Assembly (NCBI RefSeq): GCF_034353875.1
Contig: NZ_CP133784.1
Location: 744,001 to 808,000, forward strand
DNA: 64,000 nucleotides
Reading direction: 5' to 3'
Origin: Pseudomonas sp. MH9.2
Lineage (GTDB): Bacteria > Pseudomonadota > Gammaproteobacteria > Pseudomonadales > Pseudomonadaceae
Shown here: positions 9,285 through 18,671 of the stretch, one piece after another
Layout: each line of letters begins with the position of its first letter
Numbering within the stretch: the first letter of the stretch is position 1
Translations under genes and position numbers: made by a program
Notes under the pieces: model-generated
Told to the model about the DNA's origin: nothing
Databases searched by the model: none
What the model saw: only the letters and a program-made list of their open reading frames with translations

Positions 9285-9848
9285 TCACAATTGCGCAGAA
9301 GGTAACTCATTCAAGGTTTGATTCAAGGTCAACACGTTTACCACGGGTGGGCCAATCAGTGGCCGATAGGTGTTTTCATTCACCAGTCGTTGCACCGTTG
9401 TCGTCGACAGATTACGCGCAGCGGCAACGCGCGCTACCTGATAGGCCACGGCTTCGGGCGGCAAGTGTGGGTCCAGGCCGCTGCCCGAGGTCGTCAGCAA
9501 GGCCAAAGGTACCGCGCCTTGCCCGGGAACCACCTCATTGGCGACGTCCGCCGCGACCCGCGCGGCGAGCGCCGGGTTGCTCGGCGACAGGTTGCTGGCA
9601 CTGCTCGATACCGTGGCAAAGGCCCCGGCAGAGGGACGTGAGTGGAACCAGCCATCACCGGTAAAATTCTGCGAGATCAGTTCAGAACCACGCACGGTAC
9701 CATGGGTGTCGCGTAACAGGCTGCCATTGGCTTGAACAGGGAACGCCACTTGGGCAATCCCGGTGACCACCAGCGGGTACGCCACGCCGGTGATCAAGGT
9801 CATTAAAACAATCAGGCTCAGGGCCGGACGCAATACAGTCGACATCAT
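9285..9848 (-). CDS. kdpC: KdpC subunit of the potassium-transporting ATPase
   Basis: 187 residues, the usual KdpC length. One N-terminal membrane helix (about 8-30) is followed by a periplasmic domain with the family motifs [16 protein letters not shown] and [16 protein letters not shown], and a C-terminal [15 protein letters not shown]. KdpC is a single-pass subunit that stabilises KdpB and aids nucleotide binding. GAGGATTC precedes the ATGATG start. Downstream of kdpB by 57 bp. Confidence 0.97.
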   Translation of the reverse strand: MMSTVLRPALSLIVLMTLITGVAYPLVVTGIAQVAFPVQANGSLLRDTHGTVRGSELISQNFTGDGWFHSRPSAGAFATVSSSASNLSPSNPALAARVAADVANEVVPGQGAVPLALLTTSGSGLDPHLPPEAVAYQVARVAAARNLSTTTVQRLVNENTYRPLIGPPVVNVLTLNQTLNELPSAQL

Positions 9849-9905
9849 CGAATCCTCAATCAGTGTGAACGCCGCCCCCTGTCGAGCACGGCGAAGGTAA
9901 CTCGC

Positions 9906-11987
9906 TTAAACCAGATGCAACCCGGTGAGCAACATGTCGATCAGCTTGATCCCCACGAACGGCACAACAATCCCGCCCAGGCCATAGATCAACAAGTTGC
10001 GGCGCAACAGATGAGCCGCACTGGCTGCCTGCACACGCACGCCACGTAGCGCCAGCGGGATCAGCACCACGATGATCAACGCGTTGAATACAATGGCCGA
10101 GAGAATGGCGCTCTGCGGACTGGCCAGGTGCATGACATTGAGCACCCCCAACTGCGGGTAGATCGAAGCGAACAACGCAGGCAGGATCGCGAAGTACTTG
10201 GCCACGTCGTTGGCAATAGAGAAGGTGGTCAAGGCGCCGCGTGTCACCAGCAATTCTTTGCCGATCTGCACCACATCCAGCAGTTTGGTCGGGTCGCTGT
10301 CGAGGTCGACCATGTTCGCCGCCTCACGCGCCGCCTGAGTGCCATCGTTCATCGCCATGCCAACGTCAGCCTGTGCCAAGGCAGGGGCATCGTTGGCACC
10401 GTCGCCACACATTGCGACCAAACGACCGTCGTTCTGCTCCAGACGAATGCGCTCCAGCTTTTTCTCTGGGGTCGCTTCGGCCAGAACGTCATCGACCCCG
10501 GCTTCAGCGGCAATCGCGGCTGCGGTCAATGGGTTGTCGCCTGTCACCATGACCGTGCGAATCCCCAGCTTGCGCAATTCGGCGAACCGCTCACGGATGC
10601 CTGGTTTGACAACGTCCTTGAGGTGGATCACGCCCAGCAACTTGCCGTCCACGCACACCAGGAGCGGCGTGCCCCCGGTTTTGGCGATCTTTTCGACTTC
10701 CCGGACCAGCGCTGGCATCAGGTCCGTGCGTTTGACATCAATGAATGCCAACAGCGAATCCACCGCGCCTTTACGATAAACCCGGCCTTGATAGTCGACC
10801 CCGGACAAGCGGGTTTCAGCGCTGAACGCTACCGGTGTCAGCGTCGCGACATTGGGTTCGACCATCGGGTGCAGCTCACGCAGGTATTCGACAATCGACT
10901 TGCCTTCAGCCGTATCATCCGCCAGCGAGGCCAACAACGCGCCCTCACCCAACTCCTTGGCGCTGACACCCGGCGCGGGGTGTATCGCGGTGCAGCGGCG
11001 GTTGCCGAAAGTGATGGTGCCGGTCTTGTCCAGCAGCAACACGTGCACGTCTCCGGCGGCTTCCACTGCACGACCGGATTTGGCGATGACATTGAGCCTG
11101 ACCAGACGGTCCATCCCGGCAATACCAATGGCCGACAACAAGCCACCGATGGTGGTCGGAATCAAGGTCACCAGCAGCGCCACCAAAAACACCAGCGGTA
11201 AACTACCGCCTGCGAAGTGGGCGAATGGCTGCAACGTCACCACCACCAGCAAGAAGATCAGGGTCAAGCCAATCAGCAGAATATCCAGCGCAATTTCGTT
11301 GGGGGTTTTCTGCCGTTTGGCACCTTCCACCAGCGCAATCATTCGATCCAGAGTGGACTCGCCTGGGTTGGCGGTGATACGCACCAACAACCAGTCGGAC
11401 ACCAGCCGGGTATTGCCGGTGACCGCTGAACGATCGCCGCCCGACTCGCGAATCACCGGTGCGGATTCGCCCGTAATCGCTGCCTCGTTGACGGCGGCTA
11501 TACCTTCGATGACCTCCCCGTCACCGGGGATCATCTCGCCCACTTCGACGCGGACCACATCGCCTTTACGCAGGCGGCTGGCTTCGACCATGCGGAAGGT
11601 TCCGCCATCATCCTTGAGCCGTGCCTTGAGGCCTTCGCTACCGGCCTTAAGGCTATCGGCGCGGGCCTTGCCACGACCTTCGGCCAGCGCTTCCGCAAAG
11701 TTGGCGAACAGTACGGTGAACCACAACCAGATAGCGATTTGCACCGCTACCGAGGTCGGCACCTGAGGATCAGGCACCAGGCACAGAAAGGTCGTCAAGA
11801 TGGCAGTCAGTTCGACCACCAGCATGACGGGCGCACGCTGCAACTGGCGTGGATCAAGCTTGACGAACGCTTGCACCAGTGCCGGGCGCCATAACGCCGA
11901 TAGCGTGACACTTTTGCTGGCATGCGCTGTGTGTTCAGCCACGGGTTGTTTTTCAGCGATTTTGGTTACTTGCGTTGGCATATTCAT
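9906..11987 (-). CDS. kdpB: KdpB P-type ATPase subunit
   Basis: 693 residues. Shows the P-type ATPase hallmarks: TGES in the actuator domain (AITGESAPV), phosphorylation motif DKTGTIT with Asp320, hinge [12 protein letters not shown], and the KGA motif of the nucleotide domain (RKGAVDS). About seven membrane helices. The N-terminus is about 10 residues longer than in E. coli. It energises K+ uptake through KdpA. Fourth cistron from the operon's end, 10 bp after kdpA. Confidence 0.98.
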   Translation of the reverse strand: MNMPTQVTKIAEKQPVAEHTAHASKSVTLSALWRPALVQAFVKLDPRQLQRAPVMLVVELTAILTTFLCLVPDPQVPTSVAVQIAIWLWFTVLFANFAEALAEGRGKARADSLKAGSEGLKARLKDDGGTFRMVEASRLRKGDVVRVEVGEMIPGDGEVIEGIAAVNEAAITGESAPVIRESGGDRSAVTGNTRLVSDWLLVRITANPGESTLDRMIALVEGAKRQKTPNEIALDILLIGLTLIFLLVVVTLQPFAHFAGGSLPLVFLVALLVTLIPTTIGGLLSAIGIAGMDRLVRLNVIAKSGRAVEAAGDVHVLLLDKTGTITFGNRRCTAIHPAPGVSAKELGEGALLASLADDTAEGKSIVEYLRELHPMVEPNVATLTPVAFSAETRLSGVDYQGRVYRKGAVDSLLAFIDVKRTDLMPALVREVEKIAKTGGTPLLVCVDGKLLGVIHLKDVVKPGIRERFAELRKLGIRTVMVTGDNPLTAAAIAAEAGVDDVLAEATPEKKLERIRLEQNDGRLVAMCGDGANDAPALAQADVGMAMNDGTQAAREAANMVDLDSDPTKLLDVVQIGKELLVTRGALTTFSIANDVAKYFAILPALFASIYPQLGVLNVMHLASPQSAILSAIVFNALIIVVLIPLALRGVRVQAASAAHLLRRNLLIYGLGGIVVPFVGIKLIDMLLTGLHLV

Positions 11988-11997
11988 GATCTGTTCC

Positions 11998-13692
11998 TCA
12001 GAAGCCCATGCTCAGGTGTTCGGCAATCGGCCCCAGCGCCAATGTCGGCAAGAAGTTCAAGCCACCAATCAACAAAATGGTCATCGTCAACAGGGTGACG
12101 AATAACGTGCCATGGGTCGGGAAGCTATTCAGGCCCAAGGGTGCGGTCTTTTTCGCCGCCAGGCTGCCAGCCAGCGCCAGCACCGGCAGAATGTAACCAA
12201 AGCGACCGAGGAACATCGACAGGCTGAGCATCAAGTTATGGAACAAGGTGTTCGCGCTGTACCCGGCGAACGCCGAACCGTTGTTGGCGGTGGCTGAGGT
12301 GTAGGCATACAACAACTGACTGAAACCATGTGGACCCGGATTACTGACCGCCGCCATCGGTCCCGGCAAGCTCGCGGCCAAAGCACCGAATACCAGCACA
12401 CCAACGGGCATCACCAGCAAGGTCGCGACCAGTAGCTGAACTTCCCTGGCTTGTAGCTTTTTGCCCAGGTACTCAGGGGTGCGTCCGATCATCAGACCGG
12501 CAAGGAATACCGCGATCAATACATTGAGGAGCATGCCGTAGAGACCCGCGCCAACCCCGCCGAAGATCACTTCGCCGACCATCATGTTGACCAGCGCCAC
12601 CATGCCGGTCAGCGGGTTGAGGCTATCGTGCATCGCGTTGACCGAACCATTGGACGCAGCGGTGGTGGTCGCGGTCCAGAGCACGCTGCCGGTGGTACCG
12701 AAACGGCTTTCCTTGCCTTCCATCGGTGCGGTTTGCTCGACCGACGCGATATTCAGGGTCGGGTTCGGTTGATACTCGGCCCACATCGCCGTCGCGCCAC
12801 CGACCAGAAACAGGGTCAGCATGCACGCCATGATGGCCTTGCTTTGACGCATGTCTTTGACGTAGTTACCGAAGGTGAACACCAGCGCCACCGGAATCAG
12901 AATGATTGATACCAGCTCGAACAGGTTGCTCCAGGCTGTCGGGTTCTCGAACGGATGCGCCGAGTTGACCCCGAAGAAACCACCACCGTTGGTGCCCAGT
13001 TGCTTGATCGCGATCTGGCTGGCCGCCGGCCCCAACGGGATGCTCTGATTGGCGCCTTGCAGGGTCACCGCGTCCACGTAATGAGCGAAGGTTTGCGGAA
13101 CGCCCTGCCAGACCAGAAACAAGGCCAGCACCAGACACAACGGCAGCAGCCCGTAGAGGGTGGCGCGGGTCATATCGGCCCAGAAGTTACCCAGATTTTG
13201 CGTCGAACGACGGCTGATGCCACGGCAAAATGCAATCAGCACCGCGATGCCGGTGGCGGCACTGACGAAGTTCTGCACAGTCAGGCCAGCCATCTGACTC
13301 AAGTAGCTGAGCGAGGCTTCACCGCTGTAGTTCTGCCAGTTGGTGTTGGTGACAAAACTCATTGCTGTGTTGAACGCCAGCGACCACTCCATTCCCGGTA
13401 GTTGCTGCGGGTTGAGCGGCAGAGCGCCCTGGAACAGCAGAATCGCGAACAACAGGACGAAACCCGCCAGGTTGAAGGCGAGCAAGGCCAAGGCGTAGTT
13501 TTTCCAACTCTGTTCGGTCTGCGGATCAACCCCGGACAGGCGATAACAGACGCGCTCGACCGGACCCAATACCGGGGTCAAGAAAGTTCGTTCCCCTTCC
13601 ATGACCCGGTAGTAATAACGTCCTAGCCATGGCGCCGGCAGCAGCACCAGCGCAAAAAAAGCCAGGATCAGTAGATAGTCATAACTGTGCAT
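11998..13692 (-). CDS. kdpA: KdpA potassium channel-like subunit
   Basis: 564 residues, about ten membrane helices. KdpA belongs to the SKT superfamily and has four degenerate selectivity loops; [20 protein letters not shown] (about residues 228-247) and [13 protein letters not shown] are clear. It binds and translocates K+ in the KdpFABC complex of the inner membrane. It starts 8 bp after the kdpF stop with AGGAGC just upstream. Confidence 0.98.
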   Translation of the reverse strand: MHSYDYLLILAFFALVLLPAPWLGRYYYRVMEGERTFLTPVLGPVERVCYRLSGVDPQTEQSWKNYALALLAFNLAGFVLLFAILLFQGALPLNPQQLPGMEWSLAFNTAMSFVTNTNWQNYSGEASLSYLSQMAGLTVQNFVSAATGIAVLIAFCRGISRRSTQNLGNFWADMTRATLYGLLPLCLVLALFLVWQGVPQTFAHYVDAVTLQGANQSIPLGPAASQIAIKQLGTNGGGFFGVNSAHPFENPTAWSNLFELVSIILIPVALVFTFGNYVKDMRQSKAIMACMLTLFLVGGATAMWAEYQPNPTLNIASVEQTAPMEGKESRFGTTGSVLWTATTTAASNGSVNAMHDSLNPLTGMVALVNMMVGEVIFGGVGAGLYGMLLNVLIAVFLAGLMIGRTPEYLGKKLQAREVQLLVATLLVMPVGVLVFGALAASLPGPMAAVSNPGPHGFSQLLYAYTSATANNGSAFAGYSANTLFHNLMLSLSMFLGRFGYILPVLALAGSLAAKKTAPLGLNSFPTHGTLFVTLLTMTILLIGGLNFLPTLALGPIAEHLSMGF

Positions 13693-13700
13693 GGCTGCTC

Positions 13701-13790
13701 CTAATTCCGGTTAGCGCGTAACAGCGCCACCAGTAAGTAAATGAACAGCCCTGCCGCCAACAGCAGTGACACCCCGTCCAGAACGCTCAT
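13701..13790 (-). CDS. kdpF: KdpF small membrane subunit (29 aa)
   Basis: A 29-codon reading frame directly before kdpA: MSVLDGVSLLLAAGLFIYLL followed by VALLRANRN and TAG. It is one hydrophobic helix with a short basic tail, matching KdpF, which in E. coli lies in the complex between KdpA and KdpB and stabilises it like a lipid. Position, length and hydrophobicity all fit. It is the first cistron of the operon, with GGAGAATTTCC upstream. Confidence 0.92.
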   Translation of the reverse strand: MSVLDGVSLLLAAGLFIYLLVALLRANRN

Positions 13791-13839
13791 GGAAATTCTC
13801 CGTCGTACGGCAACTGCCGCGTGTCAGCCATTGTCCGCA

Positions 13840-13886
13840 GGGAGGGTGTAAAGGAACGAGATCGACGAACCCGGATGGGCATAAAG
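13840..13886 (-). promoter_or_regulatory. Tandem KdpE-like motifs upstream of kdpF
   Basis: On the minus strand, 50 bp upstream of kdpF, is CCTTTACACCCTCCC (13840-13854). A related copy, CTTTATGCCCATCC (13873-13886), lies 33 bp further up, about three helical turns. The E. coli KdpE site, as I remember it, is a T-rich stretch running into TTTACACCCCGCCC, so the proximal copy matches well. The rest of the 271-bp gap between kdpF and the next regulator gene shows no further gene. Confidence 0.5.
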
Positions 13887-14061
13887 AAAGCGTAAACAAT
13901 GGGATTTACAGGGGGGGGCCTCAGGAGGACCGGGGGATATCCTTCGCGAAGATGCCATCACCGCTACAACAGTCAGGCTTTGTATCCAACCCGATACATT
14001 CCAGACAACCGCCGGACACTCGGACACAACAGCCTTCCGCCCCGCGCGCCAGAGAAGTAGC

Positions 14062-14880
14062 ATGGCGGGCAGCGTTGTTCTTCAATCGCGGCCAGTGATG
14101 GCAGCCCCCTCAGGCGACAGTCGTACCATGCAAGCAGTCCCCCCTATCAGTATCGACAACGCTCCGACCGATGAACGCCGCTGGAATACCCGCGCCCTGA
14201 TCGTTGACGACGATGTGCCCATACGCGAACTTCTTTGCGATTACCTGGCCCGTTTCAACATCCACTGCCGCGGCGTGACCGATGGCAGCGCCATGCGCCA
14301 GGCGCTCGGCGAAGAGACCTTCGACGTGGTTGTACTGGATCTGATGCTGCCCGGTGAAGACGGCCTATCGCTGTGCCGCTGGCTACGCGGCACATCAGAC
14401 ATTCCTATTTTGATGCTGACCGCCCGTTGCGAGCCCACCGACCGCATCATCGGTCTGGAACTGGGTGCCGACGACTATATGGCCAAGCCTTTCGAACCCC
14501 GCGAGCTGGTGGCACGCATCCAGACTGTGTTGCGCCGGGTGCGCGACGACCGAAGCGAGCCGCGCAACACCATCCGTTTCGACGCCTGGCGCCTGAACAG
14601 CGTAATGCGCCAATTGACCGCGCCCGATGGCTTGGTGGTGCCACTGTCCAACGCCGAGTTCCGCCTGCTACGCGTGTTTCTTGAACGCCCACGGCGCGTG
14701 CTCAATCGTGAGCAATTGCTGGATGCAGCACGCGGCCGGACCATAGAAGCCTTCGACCGCAGCATCGATTTACTGGTATCGCGCCTGCGACAGAAGCTCG
14801 GAGACGACCCTAGAGCACCGCAACTGATCAAAACTGTACGCGGCGAAGGTTATCTGTTCGACGCCAGGGACATCGGTTGA
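14062..14880 (+). CDS. OmpR-family response regulator
   Basis: 272 residues. An N-terminal tail of about 42 residues without recognisable domain precedes a receiver (acidic DDD, phospho-acceptor Asp93 in VVLDLMLPGEDG, Lys in MAKPF) and an OmpR-type winged helix ending IKTVRGEGYLF. AGAGAAG directly precedes the ATG at 14062; starts at 14098 or 14128 would shorten the unusual tail. The stop overlaps the kinase start (TTGA), so the pair is translationally coupled. Divergent from kdp. I cannot assign it to a named system; it is distinct from KdpE. Confidence 0.88.
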   Translation: MAGSVVLQSRPVMAAPSGDSRTMQAVPPISIDNAPTDERRWNTRALIVDDDVPIRELLCDYLARFNIHCRGVTDGSAMRQALGEETFDVVVLDLMLPGEDGLSLCRWLRGTSDIPILMLTARCEPTDRIIGLELGADDYMAKPFEPRELVARIQTVLRRVRDDRSEPRNTIRFDAWRLNSVMRQLTAPDGLVVPLSNAEFRLLRVFLERPRRVLNREQLLDAARGRTIEAFDRSIDLLVSRLRQKLGDDPRAPQLIKTVRGEGYLFDARDIG

Positions 14881-15932
14881 TCCGCTCGGCCGACACACTG
14901 TTCGCCCGTCTATTCGGCGGGGCGTTGCTCGCGATCCTGTTGGCGCATGTGCTGGCATTCATGTGGTTCATGCATTACGGACCGCCCCCGCCGCCTCCCC
15001 CTATGCCGGACGCGTTCGGTCAGCCGCCTCCTGGCTTCGACGCATCACACCACCCAATGCAGCGCCCACCAGGAAGGCCGCCCTTGTTCGGGGGCCCCGT
15101 CGTGCCGCTGATATTTCAATTAATCACCTTGGTCGCCGCCGCCTGGTACGGAGCAAAAGCCCTCAGCCGACCGATCCAGCGCATGAGTGAGGCGGCCGAG
15201 CGCTTGAGCGAGAACCTCGACAGCCAACCGTTGGAAGTCAGCGGCCCACGTGAGGCGCGTCAGGCGGCGCAGACGTTCAACTTGATGCAGCAACGCATCC
15301 GCGAACAGGTCCAGCAACGCGGACGCATGCTCGCTGCCATGTCTCATGACCTGCGCACGCCACTGTCGCGCCTGAAACTGCGCGTCGAACAGATCGACGA
15401 ACCGAGGCTGCATGGGCAAATGAGCCAGGACCTGGACGACATGATCGGCATGCTCGATGCCACCCTGACCTACTTGCACGAACAGCGTAATAGCGAGGCG
15501 TTGCAGCTTTTCGATGTGCAGGCACTGGTCGAATCCCTGACCGAAAACGCCCAGGATCAGGGCGATGACGTGCACAGCAGCGGTCAGTGCAAACCGTTCA
15601 TGGCGCAGCCAATGGCGTTGCGTTCATGCCTGGGTAACCTGATCGATAATGCCCTGCGCTATGCGGGGCACGCGCATGTCGACATTCAGGATCACCCACA
15701 ACGGGTGCAACTGCGGATCAGCGATCAAGGGCCCGGGATCGCTGCAGTCCTGCGTGAGGCGGTATTCGAACCATTCTATCGCGTCGAAGGCTCGCGTAAT
15801 CGTAACTCCGGCGGCATTGGTATGGGCATGACCATTGCCCGCGAAGCCGCCCGGCGCATGGGCGGCGACCTGCACCTGGAAGAAACTCCGGGAGGCGGCC
15901 TGACCGTCATCCTTGACCTGCCTCGCCTGTAA
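14877..15932 (+). CDS. Sensor histidine kinase with proline-rich periplasmic segment
   Basis: 351 residues from a TTG start that overlaps the regulator's stop. TM1 is at about 10-33. A short periplasmic region has a run of six prolines and many Pro/Gly/His (about 38-75). TM2 is at about 76-98, then HAMP (about 98-150), HisKA with His157 in MSHDLRTPLSRL, and HATPase with N box NLIDNALRYA, DQGPGI and GGIGMGM. This is EnvZ-like architecture. The His/Pro-rich loop could bind metal or sense envelope state, but that is a guess. It forms a two-gene operon with the regulator. Confidence 0.9.
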   Translation: MIRSADTLFARLFGGALLAILLAHVLAFMWFMHYGPPPPPPPMPDAFGQPPPGFDASHHPMQRPPGRPPLFGGPVVPLIFQLITLVAAAWYGAKALSRPIQRMSEAAERLSENLDSQPLEVSGPREARQAAQTFNLMQQRIREQVQQRGRMLAAMSHDLRTPLSRLKLRVEQIDEPRLHGQMSQDLDDMIGMLDATLTYLHEQRNSEALQLFDVQALVESLTENAQDQGDDVHSSGQCKPFMAQPMALRSCLGNLIDNALRYAGHAHVDIQDHPQRVQLRISDQGPGIAAVLREAVFEPFYRVEGSRNRNSGGIGMGMTIAREAARRMGGDLHLEETPGGGLTVILDLPRL

Positions 15933-16058
15933 AATCCGACGCTGCGACTGTGCGTGTCAGCCTCGATACCAAGCCCACATACCCCTGACACTTGACGCCC
16001 CGAGGCTTCATAAGCCGGTGCACTGCCACCGGCCCAAACAACCTGCGGAGTCAAGCCG

Positions 16059-16502
16059 ATGATCAGTGGCGTCAGTAACAGTTATTCGAGCTATACACGC
16101 TCAAGCTCGAGCACAACGGCCAGCGCGAGCAGCAAGAAGTTTCAGGAGGAATTGCTGGCCAAACTGGACACTAACGGTGATGGCAGTATCAGTAAGGATG
16201 AACTGACCAGCGCGCTGGACACCGCCAGCACCAATAGCAGCACAAACAGCACAACGGGTTCTTCCGCCAGTACCAGTACGTCTGATGCCAGCACGCTGTT
16301 CAGTAACCTCGATACCGACAGCAGTGGCAGTGTCAGCCTCAACGAACTGTCCTCTGCGCTGGGCACTGACACCACAGGGCAAAGCGCCAACGCCAAAACG
16401 GCCGCTGCCGAAGCGTTGAGCAAGATGGTCGCTGCGCTGAGCCAGCGTTATGAAACAGACGGCAGCAAGCCCATTGGCAAACACCTGAACGTCGCAGCCT
16501 GA
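16059..16502 (+). CDS. EF-hand calcium-binding protein, Ser/Thr-rich
   Basis: 147 residues. Two canonical EF-hand loops: 37-48 (DTNGDGSISKDE) and 85-96 (DTDSSGSVSLNE), each with acidic or oxygen ligands at positions 1, 3, 5, 7, 9 and 12. They are separated by a low-complexity Ser/Thr linker. The N-terminal 25 residues are also Ser/Thr-rich and lack a classical signal peptide. GCGGAG lies 8 bases before the ATG. Likely a calcium sensor or buffer; some relatives in plant-associated bacteria are described as secreted. It follows the two-component genes by 126 bp and ends in a strong hairpin. Function unproven. Confidence 0.85.
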   Translation: MISGVSNSYSSYTRSSSSTTASASSKKFQEELLAKLDTNGDGSISKDELTSALDTASTNSSTNSTTGSSASTSTSDASTLFSNLDTDSSGSVSLNELSSALGTDTTGQSANAKTAAAEALSKMVAALSQRYETDGSKPIGKHLNVAA

Positions 16503-16548
16503 TAACCAAACCCGTCGCGAAGGCTGTGTTTCGCGGCGGGTTTGGTTA
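16503..16548. terminator. Strong convergent hairpin terminator
   Basis: Arms AACCAAACCCGTCGCGAA and TTCGCGGCGGGTTTGGTT form an 18-bp stem with one G-T wobble and a short loop. It lies between the convergent EF-hand gene and the AI-2E permease gene. There is no long T-run on either side, so its efficiency as an intrinsic terminator is uncertain, but the placement fits a bidirectional terminator. Confidence 0.7.
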
Positions 16549-16566
16549 CGACTTGTGCAACACGGG

Positions 16567-17628
16567 TTATGGGGTACTTGGCGTATCAGGCCTTTTGTCT
16601 TTCGAGGCAGTCCAGTCGATCAACAGGCTGTACGCTACCGCTAGCAAAGTCGGGCCGATGAACAGGCCGATGAAACCAAATGCCAGCAGACCGCCAAACA
16701 CCCCAAGCAGAACGATCACCAACGGCAGGTTGCCACCCCGACTGATCAGGTAGGGTTTGAGTACGTTATCAACACCACTGATGATGAACGTGCCCCAGAT
16801 GCCGAGAAAAATCGCCATGCCGTATTCGCCCTTCCAGGCCAGCCAGGCAGTGGCGGGAATCCATACCAACGGCGGGCCCATGGGCACCAGACTGAGCAGA
16901 AACGTGACAACGCTTAATACCAGCGCACCCGGAATGCCGGCTATCAGAAAGCCGATTAGCGCCAAAACCGCCTGCGCCGCTGCGGTGCCGATCACGCCAT
17001 TGACCACCCGTTGCACGGTACCCGCCACCAGGTCCAGATAGTAACTGGCACGCTCGCCGATCAAGCGTTCAAGCAGGCTCAAGACGAATGCCGCCAGTCT
17101 CGGACCATCGCGATAGAAGAAGAACACGAACACCAGACTCAAGGTCAGGTCGAGAATCCCGCCACCTATCTGCGCGCTACGAGCCAGCAGCCAGTTGCCG
17201 ACTTGACCCAGGTAGGGCTTGATCGCGGCCATCGCCGCAGCGCCCTGCTCATCGATCGTGTTCCAGAACCTCACCAGCCGCTCGCCCACGAGCGGTACGC
17301 CTGACAGCCATGCCGGCGGCGCAGGCAGGCCGTCGACCTGCACGTCCTTGATGAAGAGCGTCACGTCACGGATGTGGTCCGCCAGGTTGAACCCTAGCCA
17401 CACCAATGGCAATGCCACCAACAGCATCCAGATCAAGGTCAGCAGCCCCGCCGCCAACGCTTCACGACCATTGAGCCAGCGCGTTACCAGGCGCATCAAC
17501 GGCCAACTGGCGAAGGCCAGCACCGCACCCCAGAACAGCGCCGACCAGAATGGCGCCATCACCCAGAGACTGGCACCGAACAGCGCCAGGAGCAGGAGCT
17601 GCACCAACAGGCGATCATTATTGGGCAT
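16567..17628 (-). CDS. AI-2E family transporter (YdiK/PerM type)
   Basis: 353 residues with about eight membrane helices. An N-terminal pair of helices (about 8-45) and a third (about 60-85) precede a soluble stretch (about 90-150), then a helical C-terminal half with the family motif LSLVPMGPPLVWIPA and a final GLFIGPTLLAVAYSL. The family includes TqsA, described as an AI-2 exporter, but most members have undefined substrates; closest in style to YdiK. Transcribed away from the DUF4892 gene with an 83-bp gap. Confidence 0.88.
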   Translation of the reverse strand: MPNNDRLLVQLLLLALFGASLWVMAPFWSALFWGAVLAFASWPLMRLVTRWLNGREALAAGLLTLIWMLLVALPLVWLGFNLADHIRDVTLFIKDVQVDGLPAPPAWLSGVPLVGERLVRFWNTIDEQGAAAMAAIKPYLGQVGNWLLARSAQIGGGILDLTLSLVFVFFFYRDGPRLAAFVLSLLERLIGERASYYLDLVAGTVQRVVNGVIGTAAAQAVLALIGFLIAGIPGALVLSVVTFLLSLVPMGPPLVWIPATAWLAWKGEYGMAIFLGIWGTFIISGVDNVLKPYLISRGGNLPLVIVLLGVFGGLLAFGFIGLFIGPTLLAVAYSLLIDWTASKDKRPDTPSTP

Positions 17629-17711
17629 GAGGGTTATCTCGAAAAAACGAATGATGAGAGCATAACGGCGAACACCTGCAGCGCCAGTACTCGGCCGGTG
17701 AGCGCGTGATT

Positions 17712-18542
17712 CTAGCGAATAAGTTCGACGAACAGCCCCGGCTTATCGCCGCTGCCAGCCTCAATCCGCGCGGCACGTACGCCCTTGGCAATCAATGCCT
17801 GACGCCAGGCCTCGGCATCTGCCCCGGACACGGTGACGCGCAGGTTGCCATCCAGGTTGAGCCCACGCGAGAGCAGGGTCGCCCAAACATCCTGCGGCTC
17901 ACCGGTAAGCTTGGGAAGACTCAGCACACCGGTACTCTTGAGTTGACGTAACAGGGTTGCCGAGGTTGGCAACACGTCGCCCAAAGGTGCTGCTGCGCTA
18001 AACTGCTCTACATGCAGGTAAGCTCGACGGTTGCCGCGAGTGATGCTGTACAAGGCCACCAACGTATCGTTTTTCGGCGCAGCCAGACGCAACAGTAAAT
18101 AAGCCTGCTGCTCATCGGCGCCATACAATTTTGAGTTACCAAACACTTCATTGGCCCATAGGCTGCTTTCACCACAATCACGGGCCTGGCACCAGAACAA
18201 CAACTCGGCGCCCTGCTTCTGCAGGGCTTCACGGGCGGCTGTGAAGGCTTCGTCAGAGGTGTGTTCAGCAGGCAGTTGGTAGGTCACCGAGGTGACATTG
18301 CCCCGCGCGCCGATCTGGCCGTCGAAGCGTAACTGGCCGCTGATCTTGCGGATCGAACCCAACGGGTAGATTCGTTCCAGCTCCGTGACGGGCCGATAGT
18401 CGACGATTTCAGCATCTGCCAAACGCGGCACCCCCTCCAGATCGTGGCTGCCAGGCACGTCGGCGGCGCAGGCTATCGCGCTAAGCAGCGAGCCGCAGAT
18501 CGAAACGCCAAGAACACGGGATAAGCGCATACGTGTTCTCAT
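17712..18542 (-). CDS. DUF4892 family secreted protein
   Basis: 276 residues. The signal peptide ends at SAIACAA-DVPGS (about residue 27), so the protein is probably periplasmic. The body matches the Pseudomonas DUF4892 family in length and in features such as DAEIVDYRPVTELERIYPLG and WCQARDCGESSLWANEVFG, with a Cys pair that could form a disulfide. An orthologue sits in the same place in P. aeruginosa (PA1624 region, from memory). Function unknown. The start may be 18542 or the second ATG at 18530. Confidence 0.75.
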   Translation of the reverse strand: MRTRMRLSRVLGVSICGSLLSAIACAADVPGSHDLEGVPRLADAEIVDYRPVTELERIYPLGSIRKISGQLRFDGQIGARGNVTSVTYQLPAEHTSDEAFTAAREALQKQGAELLFWCQARDCGESSLWANEVFGNSKLYGADEQQAYLLLRLAAPKNDTLVALYSITRGNRRAYLHVEQFSAAAPLGDVLPTSATLLRQLKSTGVLSLPKLTGEPQDVWATLLSRGLNLDGNLRVTVSGADAEAWRQALIAKGVRAARIEAGSGDKPGLFVELIR

Positions 18543-18566
18543 CGGATCGCCAAAGTTGGGGCGGTG

Positions 18567-18671
18567 TTAATCGTCTTGCATGTGCCAGCGATAGATAGGT
18601 CCATCAACGTTATCTCCCATTTCAATCCGCCCAGCCTCGGCAGTTGCCTGCTGCAAGTCAAGGAACGGCAT
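18567..18671 (-). CDS. Possible 34-residue small protein
   Basis: Reading frame MPFLDLQQATAEAGRIEMGD... ending IYRWHMQDD-TAA. Its ATG lies inside the last codons of the hydrolase gene in another frame (14-bp overlap), so it could be translated by coupling. It fills most of the gap between the hydrolase and DUF4892 genes. A shorter version could begin at the internal ATG at 18621. No strong ribosome binding site is visible and I do not recognise the product. Confidence 0.35.
   Translation of the reverse strand: MPFLDLQQATAEAGRIEMGDNVDGPIYRWHMQDD

Noticed and set aside
9906..13692. Possible frameshift or decay in kdpA/kdpB
   Set aside because: Both are full length with all catalytic and selectivity motifs; the kdp system is complete including kdpF.
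15954..15991. GTGTCAG/CTGACAC inverted repeat between the kinase and EF-hand genes
   Set aside because: Only 7-bp arms with a 24-base spacer, near what chance allows, with no promoter element in register.
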